Shown here piece by piece: positions 10,510 to 20,169 of a stretch of 64,000 nt of DNA. The notes below the pieces were generated by a model. The model had not been told where the DNA came from. It was given only the letters and a program-made list of their open reading frames with translations, and did no database searches. How positions within the stretch are numbered: the first letter of the stretch is position 1; every line of letters starts with the position of its first letter. The position numbers and the translations under genes were made by a program. Source of the stretch: Serratia symbiotica (Periphyllus acericola) (lineage in GTDB: Bacteria > Pseudomonadota > Gammaproteobacteria > Enterobacterales > Enterobacteriaceae); contig NZ_OZ026452.1 in the NCBI RefSeq assembly GCF_964019515.1, positions 558,001-622,000 on the forward strand, written 5' to 3'.

Positions 10510-11577
10510 GGCGTTGTTGAATAAATCAGATTTGGAATAAAAAGTCCCCTGAAAGAGTCCCATGAATGGGCATCTTTCAGGCAACGCGTACACTTTCTGG
10601 CATACCGGCAAGCGTCATCTTGTTTAATGCACAGATCATGGCCATCGCCTCTGCAACTTGCACATTATAATCTCGCAGCGACAGGTGACCACCAAATAGC
10701 TTTTTTACTCTGTACCTCGCTGTTGCCGCTATCCAACGTCGGTGGTAGCCTGTGATATTTTTCCACCGTGTGTTTTCTCCGGTAAGGCGCTGGTTCGCCA
10801 CCGCTTGATTGCGCTCTGCATAGTCTGCCGACCAATAACGGGCTCCGCTTCTAGGCGGTATTAACGCCCTGAGCTTCTTGCGCCTTAACTCATGATCACA
10901 AACTCGCGTATCCTAAGCCCGATCCGCCGAGGCGACTTTGATTTTACGGTACCTCTGGCGGATGAGACCTGGGAAGGCTTCGGTATCGGTGACATTGCTC
11001 AAGGAAAGGTCAGCACAGATGACCTCATGTGTTTCTGTATCTACGGCCAAATGCAGTTTTCGCCAGATCCGCCGTTTTTCCTGACCGTATTTTTTTACTT
11101 TCCACTCCCCTTCACCCAACACGTTGAGCCCGCTAGAGTCGATAACGAGGTGCGCAATTTCACCCGGCGTTGCGGTTTTAAACGGGACATGGCCGGACTT
11201 TGCCCGCTTACTGATGCAGGTGTCGTCCGGGCAGTTCAACGGCACTTTGATCAGTGTGACAATGGAGTTGACGAAGCCCTGGAGAGCGCGAAGTGTCAGG
11301 CATAAAATTTGTTTCAGCATCAATACGCTGGTGATTGTCATATCGGAATAATGTTGTCGGCGACCACGCAGAGAAGGTTTTGCCTCGCAATACCAGGAGT
11401 GAAGTGCCGTTTCATCCACCGAGAAATTGAGTGAACCCCGAGTGGTAAGGGCATTGTTGTAAGCCTTCCAGTTGGTGATGTTGAACTTTTGCTGGGCCAC
11501 GGAATATCGCTATTTTGACAGAAGGAGAGTGATCGGATCCTCGTCCCGGCCAAATGTTCGATTTATTCAACAACGCC
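10510..11577 (-). mobile_element. IS903-type element (IS5 family), copy A
   Basis: The ends are GGCGTTGTTGAATAAATC and its reverse complement, the 18-bp terminal repeats of the IS903 group. The length is 1068 bp against about 1057 for IS903; a short duplication near 10548-10572 (AGTCCCCTGAAAGAGTCCCATGAATG) accounts for the excess. Flanking 9-mers (CGTCTGCGA left, GTTCTTTTC right) do not match, so the 9-bp duplication expected for this group is absent. The left flank is tnpB and the right flank is an IS3 orfA, so the copy joins two unrelated mobile elements and may mark a deletion or recombination. Confidence 0.92.
10577..11500 (-). pseudogene. IS903-type DDE transposase with internal amber codon (copy A)
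   Basis: The frame from ATG 11500 to TGA 10577 is 307 codons, exactly the IS903 transposase length, with no frameshift. It is interrupted once, by TAG in ASADRA*DTRVC where IS903 reads ADGAYDT. The stop lies just after the second catalytic Asp, so the Glu of the DDE triad is not translated unless the amber codon is read through. Conserved stretches are AHLVIDSSGLNVLGEGEWK, EVICADLSLSNVTDTEA and RYRVKKLFGGHLSLRDYNVQ. The same TAG occurs in copies B and C. Confidence 0.9.
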
Positions 11578-11712
11578 GTTCTTTTCGCTCCGTGATCGCT
11601 GTTCATATAGTGATGAACAACCTGCTGCTTGAATGCAATAGAGTATTTTTTTCTGCACATTGAAATGCAAAACACCTAATCGTTGGATGTCCAACTTTCG
11701 GGGTTCACTTCA
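11578..11712 (-). mobile_element. IS3-family end with start of orfA, truncated
   Basis: On the minus strand the outer end reads TGAAGTGAACCCCGAAAGTT, typical of IS3-family termini. From ATG 11660 it encodes MCRKKYSIAFKQQVVHHYM, the helix-turn-helix start of an IS3 OrfA. The frame is cut at 11578 by IS903 copy A after about 28 codons. The rest of the element is not in the window. Confidence 0.75.
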
Positions 11713-11757
11713 CAAACGTGGCTTTTTGCGCTTTAATGACCTAATCGGCAACAATAA

Positions 11758-11886
11758 GAACCTATCCCAGTATGTGTATATTGTTGCCGCCAGTTTATAC
11801 ACCGACAGCGCGCAACCACCTCAGCGTACAGGGAAGTACTGCTAAGGGCCAATATGGCAAATAAAATAGCCTAATGGGATAGGTAC
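11758..11886. repeat. MITE-like repeat, copy 2
   Basis: This 129-bp copy runs in the opposite orientation to copy 1: it begins GAACCTATCCCAGTATG and ends GCCTAATGGGATAGGTAC. It is flanked by TAA at 11755-11757 and TAA at 11887-11889, a clear 3-bp duplication. The interior carries the reverse complement of the shared TGTAC/CGCGCTGTCGG and GGCAAATAAAATAGCC segments. Confidence 0.87.
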
Positions 11887-11889
11887 TAA

Positions 11890-12153
11890 AACTTTTACAG
11901 CCGACAGGGCGCGTTATACAGGCCAAAATTCTTCTTACCTGAAACTCTAGCAAAAGCGGATCGCCAATCCGCGTCACACCGTTGGAATACGGGCAACAGC
12001 ATCTGGAGATATGATTGAACTATGGCAAAAACCCGTACACCCTGGATATGCTCCCTTGCTGTGCTACTATCCAACCTGGTACTCAACTTCACTTCGCCAT
12101 ATTTGCGCGGCACTTTGACACTCAGCGCCGTAGACATTTAAAGAGATATCTTT
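11890..12153. other. Spacer before the CPBP gene, no convincing gene
   Basis: A minus-strand frame of 80 codons (12137 to 11895, starting MSTALSVKVPRKYGEV) is open here. It has no Shine-Dalgarno upstream and matches no family I know. AAAGAGATATCTTT before 12154 probably serves the plus-strand CPBP gene. Ancestral genes of this region (nlpE, proS) are not recognisable. Confidence 0.25.
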
Positions 12154-12873
12154 ATGTGGGGCGTACTTGCTGCTTCGTTATTTTTCTTGCTGTTTAACCG
12201 ACTGTTAACCTGGCTAATTTTGGCTGCGTCTGCGGCTATGGGGCTTTATCATGGCGTGTTGACGCCACTCAGCCTAGGATACCTGCTGGTTATCGCCACG
12301 CTGGTATGGCTGAGATATCACTTTCACGCCATACGTCACCTGGCGATAACTGTTGAAACATTGCTGGTCGCGAGTTGCCTGGCGCTATTCTTGCACCTGG
12401 TGCCAGGCATTCATAACCCCTTCATGATAAACGGTGAAAAAACCGTCCAACTCAGCACACCTTTCACCTTATATTACCACTTCGATAAAGCGCTAGTACC
12501 GTTCCTGCTGTTGGCCGTCACGCTAGGTAGGCTGAAGATAGAGTTGCATACCCCATCCTGGCTCTTACAGTATGCCATGGCCAATCTATTCTTCACCTAA
12601 ATGGCTGAAGAGGCACTGTTTCGCGGTTACCTGCAACAACGTCTCAGCCAGTGGCTAAGTGCCTGGCCAGCGTTGATTATCACAGCGCTAATATTCGGCG
12701 CAGGGCACCTAGCTGGCGGCATGTGGATGGTGATGTTCGCCACGCTGGCCGGTTTGATTTATGGCCTGGCCTGGATGTGGAGTGGTCGGCTGTGGGTGCC
12801 GCCCCTGTTCCATTTCGGGCTTAACTTGGCTCACCTGTTGTTCTTCACCTTTCCATGGTATCAACAGCCATAA
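12154..12873 (+). pseudogene. CPBP-family intramembrane metalloprotease split by one nonsense codon
   Basis: This would be a membrane protease of the CPBP/Abi (CAAX-processing-like) family. The first part (148 codons, start ATG 12154) has several hydrophobic segments and ends ANLFFT. TAA at 12598-12600 interrupts it, and the same frame continues at once as ATG GCT GAA GAG, giving MAEEALFRGYLQQRLSQW. The family motifs are all in the second part: EExxxR (EEALFRGYL), FxxxH (FGAGHLAGG) and HxxxN (FHFGLNLAHLL). There is no frameshift. I treat it as a pseudogene by one substitution. The ATG next to the stop could in theory allow a separate 90-aa catalytic half. Confidence 0.8.
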
Positions 12874-13002
12874 ACTTCAGCCCTGAGAAGAAGTATCAAT
12901 GCCCCTGTAGCATGAGATTTTTTATAAATGCTTACCTTTGTACCCATTTTGTCTGTTGGTGTTTACCTTTCCTTATTTCAAAGTGCGCATTAAAATCAGT
13001 GC

Positions 13003-13129
13003 TATACCCTAAATAATTCGAGTTGTAAGAAGGCGGCAAGGCAGCAGATCTCCATGCGTTTACCCCCATAAGTGACTGGGGTGATTTAGGAAAGCGAACG
13101 CCCAGGAAACGTAAAGTATGACGGGTATA
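13003..13129. repeat. ERIC (IRU) element, full length
   Basis: The repeat starts TATACCCTAAATAATTCGAG and ends AAGTATGACGGGTATA, and is 127 bp long, the canonical ERIC size. The central AAGTGACTGGGGTGA core is present. It is imperfectly palindromic. It lies between the CPBP pseudogene and psiF. ERICs are non-coding, presumably mobile, and often transcribed within intergenic RNA. Confidence 0.93.
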
Positions 13130-13207
13130 CCGTGATAAGTACAACGTCTCGTATGACGACACAATTTTCGGCCAATGCTGGCCCTATCAATAGCTTAAGG
13201 AATATTT

Positions 13208-13581
13208 ATGCGTCTGATTACTGCATTTCCATTATTGGTTCTGGGAAGCTTCATGCTGAGTACTAACCTGGTGGCAGCCGATATGGCTGTGAAAACGCCT
13301 TCTCCGGCGCAGGCGGCCCAGCAAAAACGTATGGACCAATTGCAACCATCAAGCTTCCACCAAATCGCTGAAAGGCGAAAACCGCTCTACCTTTATGAGC
13401 ACCTGTCTGAAGGCTAAAAGCTCCTCCACTGTCGGCAAATCCTTGACCCCTTCCAGTCCTTCCCACCTGATCGATGCAGCAGCAAAAGATGAAAGACTGT
13501 AATGCTGATGCCAAAGCCAAAAGCCTGAAAGGCAATGAGCGTAAAACCTTTATGAGCGCCTGCCTGAAGAAATCAGCCTGA
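13208..13581 (+). pseudogene. psiF: Decayed psiF (phosphate-starvation-inducible protein)
   Basis: PsiF is a small exported protein of unknown function with two copies of a QQKM..CN..A...LKG motif. The start MRLITAFPLLVLGSFMLSTN is a signal peptide. An extra T shifts the frame at about 13340, so the first repeat (CNHQASTKSLKGENR) is out of frame. The second repeat (QQKMKDCNADAKAKSLKGNE) follows a 25-bp insertion, TTCCAGTCCTTCCC then ACCTGATCGAT (13451-13475), which is an exact copy of 13631-13655 just downstream. The gene is dead by both changes. A Shine-Dalgarno-like AAGGAAT precedes the ATG. Confidence 0.85.
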
Positions 13582-13742
13582 TTTTTTCCATACCAGGGCG
13601 CGGCGAGATAAAGCTTCGCCGTGCCTCTTCTTCCAGTCCTTCCCACCTGATCGATTCAGCTTTTCCTCGGCCCCCCTTACTTTGCAGCGATAAATTGGCT
13701 ATGGTGAGACGCTATCGATTGCCGAGGCCCAGGCAGCGGCAA

Positions 13743-13761
13743 TATAATGATTTTCATTATC
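13743..13761 (+). promoter_or_regulatory. Putative Fur box upstream of gpmA
   Basis: TATAATGATTTTCATTATC matches 16 of 19 positions of the Fur consensus GATAATGATAATCATTATC. It lies 33 bp before the gpmA ATG. Iron and Fur control of gpmA has been reported for E. coli, so the position fits. This is a by-eye match only. Confidence 0.7.
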
Positions 13762-13793
13762 ATTGAACTATCAGATTATTGAGGAGTTAAGCT

Positions 13794-14537
13794 ATGCCTG
13801 TAACTAAGCTGGTTATTGTGCGTCACGGTGAAAGCCAGTGGAACAATGAAAATCGCTTCACCGGTTGGTATGATGTTGATTTGTCGGATAAAGGCCGTGC
13901 TGAAGCGAAAGCAGCAGGCAATTTGTTGAAAGACGAAGGTTTTTCTTTCGATTTCGCCTATACCTCCGTACTAAAGCGTGCTATCCACACTCTGTGGCAT
14001 ATCCTCGACGAGCTGAACCAAGCCTGGCTACCCAGTAAAAAATCCTGGAAGCTGAACGAGCGTCACTATGGCGCTCTACAAGGCCTGAACAAGGCAGAAA
14101 CCGCTGAGAAATATGGCGATGAACAGGTCAAACAATGGCGTCGTGGTTTCGCTGTGACCCCGCCAGAACTGACTAAAGAAGATGAACGCTACCCAGGCTA
14201 CGATCCGCGCTACAGCGCGCTCACTGAGCAAGAGCTGCCGCTAACCGAAAGCTTGGCGCTGACCATCGATCGCGTTATCACATATTGGAACGAAGAGATC
14301 TTGCCACGCATCAAGAGCGGTGAGCGCGTTATCGTAGCGGCTCACGGCAACTCGCTGCGCGCAATGGTGAAATACCTGGATAACCTGAGCGAGGATGAGA
14401 TCCTTGAGCTGAACATCCCAACCGGAGTGCCATTGGTGTATGATTTCGATGACAACTTTAAGCCGATCAAGCGCTACTATTTGGGCAATGCAGACGAAAT
14501 CGCCGCTAAAGCGGCTGCCGTGGCAAAACCAGGGTGA
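13794..14537 (+). CDS. gpmA: 2,3-bisphosphoglycerate-dependent phosphoglycerate mutase
   Basis: GpmA interconverts 3- and 2-phosphoglycerate in glycolysis and gluconeogenesis. The product is 247 aa (E. coli 250). The phosphohistidine motif [11 protein letters not shown] places His at residue 11; [23 protein letters not shown] and [14 protein letters not shown] supply the other catalytic residues. GAGGAG precedes the ATG at good spacing. A Fur-like box lies upstream. The gene is intact although psiF before it is dead and IS remnants follow within 50 bp. Ancestral order (gpmA-aroG-nadA/pnuC-tol) is still visible. Confidence 0.98.
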   Translation: MPVTKLVIVRHGESQWNNENRFTGWYDVDLSDKGRAEAKAAGNLLKDEGFSFDFAYTSVLKRAIHTLWHILDELNQAWLPSKKSWKLNERHYGALQGLNKAETAEKYGDEQVKQWRRGFAVTPPELTKEDERYPGYDPRYSALTEQELPLTESLALTIDRVITYWNEEILPRIKSGERVIVAAHGNSLRAMVKYLDNLSEDEILELNIPTGVPLVYDFDDNFKPIKRYYLGNADEIAAKAAAVAKPG

Positions 14538-14584
14538 GGCGAAGTAATTTTTATCCGTTTATGTGACAAAATGTCTGGTGAAAA

Positions 14585-14765
14585 TGAACTGCACCCCATT
14601 CAGTTGGACAGTTCAGATTAAGCGGATTTCAAGGGCTGGGTTCGGTATGATAGCGAACTCAGGCCTTTGGCTTTCCGACTGATTCTTTCGTTGTTGTAGT
14701 AATGGAGGTATTCCGCTATCGCTTGCTTCAATTCATCGATACTGCCGAACTCGTTGAGATGATTT
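14585..14765 (-). mobile_element. IS3-family remnant, 3' end of orfB
   Basis: The outer end TGAACTGCACCCCATTCAGT is typical of the IS150-like branch of the IS3 family. On the minus strand it carries the OrfB C-terminus ELKQAIAEYLHYYNNERISR and LSSLSYRTQPLKSA, ending at TAA 14618-14620. The homology fades after about 14765. It is a truncated scrap between gpmA and the aroG terminator. Confidence 0.8.
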
Positions 14766-14796
14766 CAGCGTACCAAACCCTAAAGGGCCAGGAGCG

Positions 14797-14965
14797 CCTC
14801 CCTATCGTGATGGCCGGTGTATATTCCAACTCACCTACACTTATCAGGCAGAAAGCCAGGCGTTAAAGAGCCAATCGTTGATATGGCGCTGGGTTGGCGA
14901 TACAGCAACAACGCTTAATATCGGTATCAACAGGGTTATCCGCACTTTAAAAAACTTGCGCTGAA
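14797..14965 (+). mobile_element. Probable IS1-family insA remnant
   Basis: In two alternating frames the plus strand reads QLTYTYQA, then KPGVKEPIVDMAL, then IGINRVIRTLKNL. This matches the end of IS1 InsA ([20 protein letters not shown] to VGLNTILRHLKN). At least two frameshifts are present and insB is not recognisable. It is a degraded scrap. Confidence 0.55.
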
Positions 14966-15113
14966 GCGAATAGTACACGCCTCAAAAGAGTGGTTCGCAA
15001 AACTCTCTGCTTCTCACGTTCTATTGCTCTACATGAAAAATCCATCGATCCCTTTACTGAAAAGCACAGCTTCTACTAATTAGATGCCTCCCCCTCTGCC
15101 GCTAAAATACAAA

Positions 15114-15140
15114 ACGCCCGATGAGTCTCATCGGGCGTTA
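15114..15140 (-). terminator. Rho-independent terminator of the aroG locus
   Basis: A 12-bp stem AACGCCCGATGA / TCATCGGGCGTT with loop GTC. On the minus strand it is followed by TTGTATTTTAG, a T-rich tract, so it terminates transcripts coming from aroG. It survives although aroG is dead. Confidence 0.85.
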
Positions 15141-15199
15141 TAAGGCTGAAAAGTGTCAACCTATAGTAGGACTAGTCAGGCAAAAAATAGGTAGAAACA

Positions 15200-16255
<1,056 letters not shown>

Positions 16256-16444
16256 TGCTTTTCCATTGGTATAGAAGGGTATTTCATAGTGCATAGATCC
16301 CACCAATCTTGCCTAAGTGAACGGCACCTATAAATCACCTTTGCCGAACGGCCAAATTAACCTGTTTTATCGGCATCGGCTTATCCATCACGCACGCATC
16401 ATCACTGGATATCAGCAGGGGGCAAAATGCCCCATTTGCATAAA

Positions 16445-17170
16445 TTATTGTGCAGAAGATAACGGGCAGGAATCATTCTGGCGGGCACTTTTGATCCACA
16501 GCCAAGAGCCGTTGAGGGCGATCAGGGTCAGGATGATGTATTCCAGTGCCATTGTGTAGACGCCCTTATAGGCGAAAATAGCTACGCTGACCACGTCGAT
16601 CACTACCCATAGCAGCCAGTTCTCGACATATTTGCGCGTCATGAGGATCATCGCCACGATAGACAACACCGTCATTGCTGAATCCCAAAATGGGAAAGCA
16701 TCCGGTTGCAAGGCCGGTATCTGCACACTGATCTTTAGCGCCTGCATCATCGCTACCGCAATCTGCGCAAGCCAAGCGAACACGCGGTCGATATTAACCG
16801 CCATCAGGGCAATGCCGCTGGCACCCACTGCTGCCCATACTAGCGCCTTCGGCAGCGACAACCAGCGGATCCGCAGCAAAGCCTGATGGTTGTGCGTCTG
16901 ACGGCTCCAAGCATACCAGCCATAGATATTGGCACCAAAGAAAAATAGTTGCAGCAACAGGCTGGCATAGAGCTGGATTTGGAAGAAAATCACCGCGAAC
17001 AACGTGACGTTAATCAGACCGAAGAGGTAATTGATGATCTTTTCTTTGCTGGCGCACCAAGTGCATAACAGACCAAACAGCGTGCCGACGGCTTCAATCC
17101 ACGATAAATCGTAACAGCCCACACCAAGGGGGATATGCACCAATATATTGCCGGTACTAAAGAAAATCAT
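16445..17170 (-). CDS. pnuC: Nicotinamide riboside transporter PnuC
   Basis: PnuC imports nicotinamide riboside across the inner membrane for NAD salvage. The 241-aa product (E. coli 239) has about seven hydrophobic segments and aligns throughout: MIFFSTGNILVHIPLGVG, FFQIQLYASLLLQLFFFGAN, IYGWYAWSRQTHNHQ, and the conserved C-terminal DAFPFWDSAMTVLSIVAMIL and RKYVENWLLWVVIDV. It lies 26 bp downstream of the dead nadA on the same strand, the usual nadA-pnuC operon. Its preservation next to a dead nadA suggests NAD precursors come from the host or medium. Confidence 0.95.
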   Translation of the reverse strand: MIFFSTGNILVHIPLGVGCYDLSWIEAVGTLFGLLCTWCASKEKIINYLFGLINVTLFAVIFFQIQLYASLLLQLFFFGANIYGWYAWSRQTHNHQALLRIRWLSLPKALVWAAVGASGIALMAVNIDRVFAWLAQIAVAMMQALKISVQIPALQPDAFPFWDSAMTVLSIVAMILMTRKYVENWLLWVVIDVVSVAIFAYKGVYTMALEYIILTLIALNGSWLWIKSARQNDSCPLSSAQ

Positions 17171-17196
17171 ACAGTGTTCCTCATTAAATGAGACGG

Positions 17197-18261
17197 TTAA
17201 GCGTTCCCTTTGGCCTGTATGCTTAACTGTGCGGCAAAATCCAGCATACTATTCAGGGGGAATAGCGCCTTTTTGCGTAGCGTAGCGTCTATCTGTATCT
17301 GATGCTTAATACAAATACCACCCTGATCGAGGATTTCGGCGATATCCCTCAGGCCGTTCATCGCCATCTACGGGCAATGCGCACAACTGAGGCAGCTCGC
17401 TCCTTCACCGACTGTCGGTGCCTCAAACAACTCTTTGTCCGAGCAAGCCTGCTGCCTCTTGTAAAAAATACCGCGATCTGTAGCCACAATCAGCCGTTTA
17501 TTCGGCAACGTTTTCGCTGCTTGGATCAGTTGACTGGTTGATCCTAGGGCATCGGCTAGTTCGACCACCGCCTGTGGCGACTCTGGATGCACCAATATCG
17601 CCGCGTTCGGGTACAGCGCCTATATTCTCCTCAGTGCCTGAGTTTTACACTCATCATGAACAATACAGGAGCTTTTGCCAACATAGTACATCGGCCCCGG
17701 TGTGCTTCTGCACATAGCCGCCGAGATTGCAATCCGGTGCTAAGATGATTCTCTCACCCAGGCTGTAGAGATGTTCAATAAGCTCAATGTCAATGCTGGA
17801 GGTCACAACCCAGTCGACGCACGCTTTGACCGCCGCCGAAGTATTAGCGTAGACCACGACTGTGCGATCGGGATGACTATCATCGCAAAATGCGCGAAAC
17901 TCTTCTTCCGGGCAGCCAAGATCCAGCGAGCATTCGGCGTACAATGTCGGCATCAGAACTTTTTTCCCGGGCTGAAGATCCTGGCGGTTCCCCCCATAAA
18001 ACGCACCCCAGCGACGAACAGCGTTGAAGCAGGATGCGCGCTGCCAATGCGTGCCATCTCCAGCGAATCCGCCACACAGCCGCCATTTTCTTCCACCAGT
18101 GCCTGAATTTACGGGTCGGTATAATAGCGTGAAACCATCACCGCATTATGCTCCTTGAGCAAGGTTTTAATCCGCTCACGGTAGTACAGCGTAGCCGCAA
18201 CGTCCAATGGAACCGGTTTGGGTGGGAAGGGATATCCATTAGCATCAAACATTTCACTCAT
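17197..18261 (-). pseudogene. nadA: Decayed nadA (quinolinate synthase)
   Basis: NadA is an iron-sulfur enzyme that makes quinolinate from iminoaspartate for de novo NAD synthesis. From ATG 18261 it reads [18 protein letters not shown] to [10 protein letters not shown], then TAA replaces Glu, and His of VAHYYTD is Arg. Later parts occur in different frames: [60 protein letters not shown] and the CSHCPW-like cysteine region. The end is AKGNA before TAA 17197-17199. Several frameshifts and stops make it inactive. Confidence 0.95.
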
Positions 18262-18307
18262 TACTACAGTATCATTCTAGGCTGGGCGCTTTCGGCTGTA
18301 CTCCCCC

Positions 18308-18353
18308 GCACAATACCCATTTGTTTTATATATTAAACAAATGGGTATTGTGC
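18308..18353. repeat. Perfect 19-bp-arm palindrome
   Basis: GCACAATACCCATTTGTTT, loop TATATATT, then AAACAAATGGGTATTGTGC. The arms are perfectly complementary. It lies 47 bp upstream of the nadA start codon, on the side where the nadA promoter should be, and 230 bp from tRNA-Lys. No T-tract follows either arm, so a standard terminator is unlikely. I see no gene in the rest of 18262-18582. Confidence 0.9.
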
Positions 18354-18582
18354 GATAAGTACGCAGATATTTTCATATATGCGCAAGAATATTTAATTTA
18401 TTAAATGCTAATAAGCGGCAGTATACCAGGAGAGGTGTTTGATGCAGAGATAGCAGTAAGCGTGGATTTCACGTTCAATCACTTTTTAGCGTGGTGGACT
18501 ATGCCAGATAGCTCTGCCTTCAGCGCCAGCACTGGGGGGGATGCTGTCCTTGCCGATTTCACGTCTTTTCTCGCTTTGGAAG

Positions 18583-18658
18583 TGGTGGGTCGTGCAGGAT
18601 TCGAACCTGCGACCAATTGATTAAAAGTCAACTGCTCTACCAACTGAGCTAACGACCC
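18583..18658 (-). tRNA. tRNA-Lys (anticodon TTT)
   Basis: On the minus strand the sequence starts GGGTCGTTAGCTCAGTTGGT, has the anticodon loop CTTTTAA and T-arm GGTTCGAATCC, and ends ACGACCCA with encoded CCA. It is 76 nt and almost identical to E. coli tRNA-Lys. In E. coli a multi-gene lysT-valT array lies at this place between cpoB and nadA; here only one tRNA gene remains. Confidence 0.98.
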
Positions 18659-18834
18659 AATTTCTTTGCTGCTTTAACACCGGGCAAGATGTCTTGGCAA
18701 CGGCGGCATATATTACTAATATATCTTTGTAGTGCAACCTTAATTTTTGATTAATAGGCTCAACTGCTTATTCTTCAGACGACCAGCCCAAAAATCGGTC
18801 AGCCTGGCTGATTTCCTGGCACCTTTTACACTTG

Positions 18835-19605
18835 TTAACCGGCTACGCGACTTTTCGCCAGTGCGGCCGCCGCGCTGGTTGGATACTGTTTAATTACCTG
18901 CTGGAACACGGCGTTAGCTTTATCAGCCTGCCCTTTTTCCTGCATGATGATACCTACTTTGTACATGGCATCCGGCGCTTTAGGTGACTTTACGTAATTC
19001 TTCACCACCACCGCAAAATAGTAGGCCGCATCATCTTTTTTACCTTTGTTGTAAAGCAGCTGACCCAGCCAATAATTGGCATTAGGCTGGTAGGTAGATT
19101 TTGGGTGCTGTTTTACGAAGGACTGAAAAGCAGAGATCGCTGGGTCATACTGTTTTTTTTCCAGTGCCAAAGAAACAGCGGTATTGTAGTCGCTGTTTTC
19201 ATCCCCTTGGTTGGAGGGTACCACAGACGTGCGGGTGCTGCCGTTAGAGGTACCAGCTACTGCTGCCCCGGCTGTAACTCCCCCCACCTGAGCACTGCCC
19301 TGGCTGAGATTATCCATCTGTTGATAGCTTTTCCTCTGGCGCTCGACTTGGTTTAATTGATATTGATTTTCCTGAGTCTGCCCGCGCAAGGCGTCAATAT
19401 CATGCTGATTTTCAGAGAGTTGTTGCTGGAGTTGGTTTAAAAGCTGGCCCTGAGCATTGCTGATGCGTTCAAGCAAGGTGACGCGCTCTTCAAGCGAACC
19501 AGAACCCACATGACTGATTGGCACTTGGGCAGTAGCGGCCCATGGAGCCGCTAAGCCAATCAGCAACGATAGACTGAACACATGGCATCTGAAGTCACTA
19601 TTCAT
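18835..19605 (-). CDS. cpoB: Cell division coordinator CpoB (YbgF)
   Basis: CpoB is a periplasmic protein that links PBP1B-LpoB peptidoglycan synthesis with Tol-driven outer-membrane constriction. The 256-aa product (E. coli 263) starts with a signal peptide, cleaved around PWAATA/QVPISH. A coiled-coil region follows (LEERVTLLERISNAQGQLLN and the Q-rich stretch), then a low-complexity linker of Gly, Ala, Thr and Ser, then C-terminal TPR repeats (YNTAVSLALEKKQYDPAISA, NYWLGQLLYNKGKKDDAAYY, APDAMYKVGIIMQEKGQADK). It starts 9 bp after pal and ends the tol-pal operon before tRNA-Lys. Confidence 0.96.
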   Translation of the reverse strand: MNSDFRCHVFSLSLLIGLAAPWAATAQVPISHVGSGSLEERVTLLERISNAQGQLLNQLQQQLSENQHDIDALRGQTQENQYQLNQVERQRKSYQQMDNLSQGSAQVGGVTAGAAVAGTSNGSTRTSVVPSNQGDENSDYNTAVSLALEKKQYDPAISAFQSFVKQHPKSTYQPNANYWLGQLLYNKGKKDDAAYYFAVVVKNYVKSPKAPDAMYKVGIIMQEKGQADKANAVFQQVIKQYPTSAAAALAKSRVAG

Positions 19606-19614
19606 ACGATTTTC

Positions 19615-20124
19615 TTAGTAAACCAGAACGGCACGGCGGTTTTTAGCATAAGCATCTGCGTCGTGACCCAGTACAGCTGGTTTTTCTTTGCCGTAGGAAA
19701 CGATAGATATCTGGTCAGCTAAAACGCCTTTTCCCTGCAAGTACATTTTAACTGAGTTAGCACGATGCTCGCCCAGAGCGATGTTGTATTCCGGCGTACC
19801 ACGTTCGTCCGCATGGCCTTCAACAGTCACTTTGTAAGAAGCGTTATTACGTAAGAACGTCGCATGTGAGTCCAACATCTGAGCAAAATCAGCGCTTACG
19901 TCATACTTATCGAGGCCGAAGTATATCGTGTTTTCCTTTTGCATTTCTTGAATCTGCAAACGCGCTTGCTCTTCAGAAGATAGATTGCTGCTGCCGTTTT
20001 CTATGCCAGTGCCAGCCCCCATCCCAGATTGATCGTCGTTTGCGCTTTTTTTAGAACTACAAGCTGCTACAGCCAGTACGGGCAATGCCAGCAGAAGCGC
20101 TTTCAGCACTTTATTCAATTGCAT
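19615..20124 (-). CDS. pal: Peptidoglycan-associated lipoprotein Pal
   Basis: Pal is an outer-membrane lipoprotein that binds peptidoglycan and TolB. I start it at ATG 20124 ([20 protein letters not shown]), which has GAGGATC upstream and gives 169 aa; in-frame starts further upstream lack homology. The lipobox VAAC precedes the mature Cys. The OmpA-like domain carries [20 protein letters not shown] with the residues that bind diaminopimelate, and NRRAVLVY at the end. It lies 45 bp after tolB. Confidence 0.97.
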   Translation of the reverse strand: MQLNKVLKALLLALPVLAVAACSSKKSANDDQSGMGAGTGIENGSSNLSSEEQARLQIQEMQKENTIYFGLDKYDVSADFAQMLDSHATFLRNNASYKVTVEGHADERGTPEYNIALGEHRANSVKMYLQGKGVLADQISIVSYGKEKPAVLGHDADAYAKNRRAVLVY

Positions 20125-20169
20125 TTCTTTGATCCTCTTATAGTTTGACATATATAATTGGCACATGCA

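Noticed and set aside
10913..11500. The shared TAG of the IS903 copies as a programmed recoding site
   Set aside because: IS903 transposase has a normal Tyr codon there and needs no recoding; a mutation spread in trans is the simpler view.
11895..12137. 80-codon minus-strand frame between MITE copy 2 and the CPBP gene
   Set aside because: It has no ribosome-binding site and no recognisable family; the purine stretch at its start fits the plus-strand CPBP gene better.
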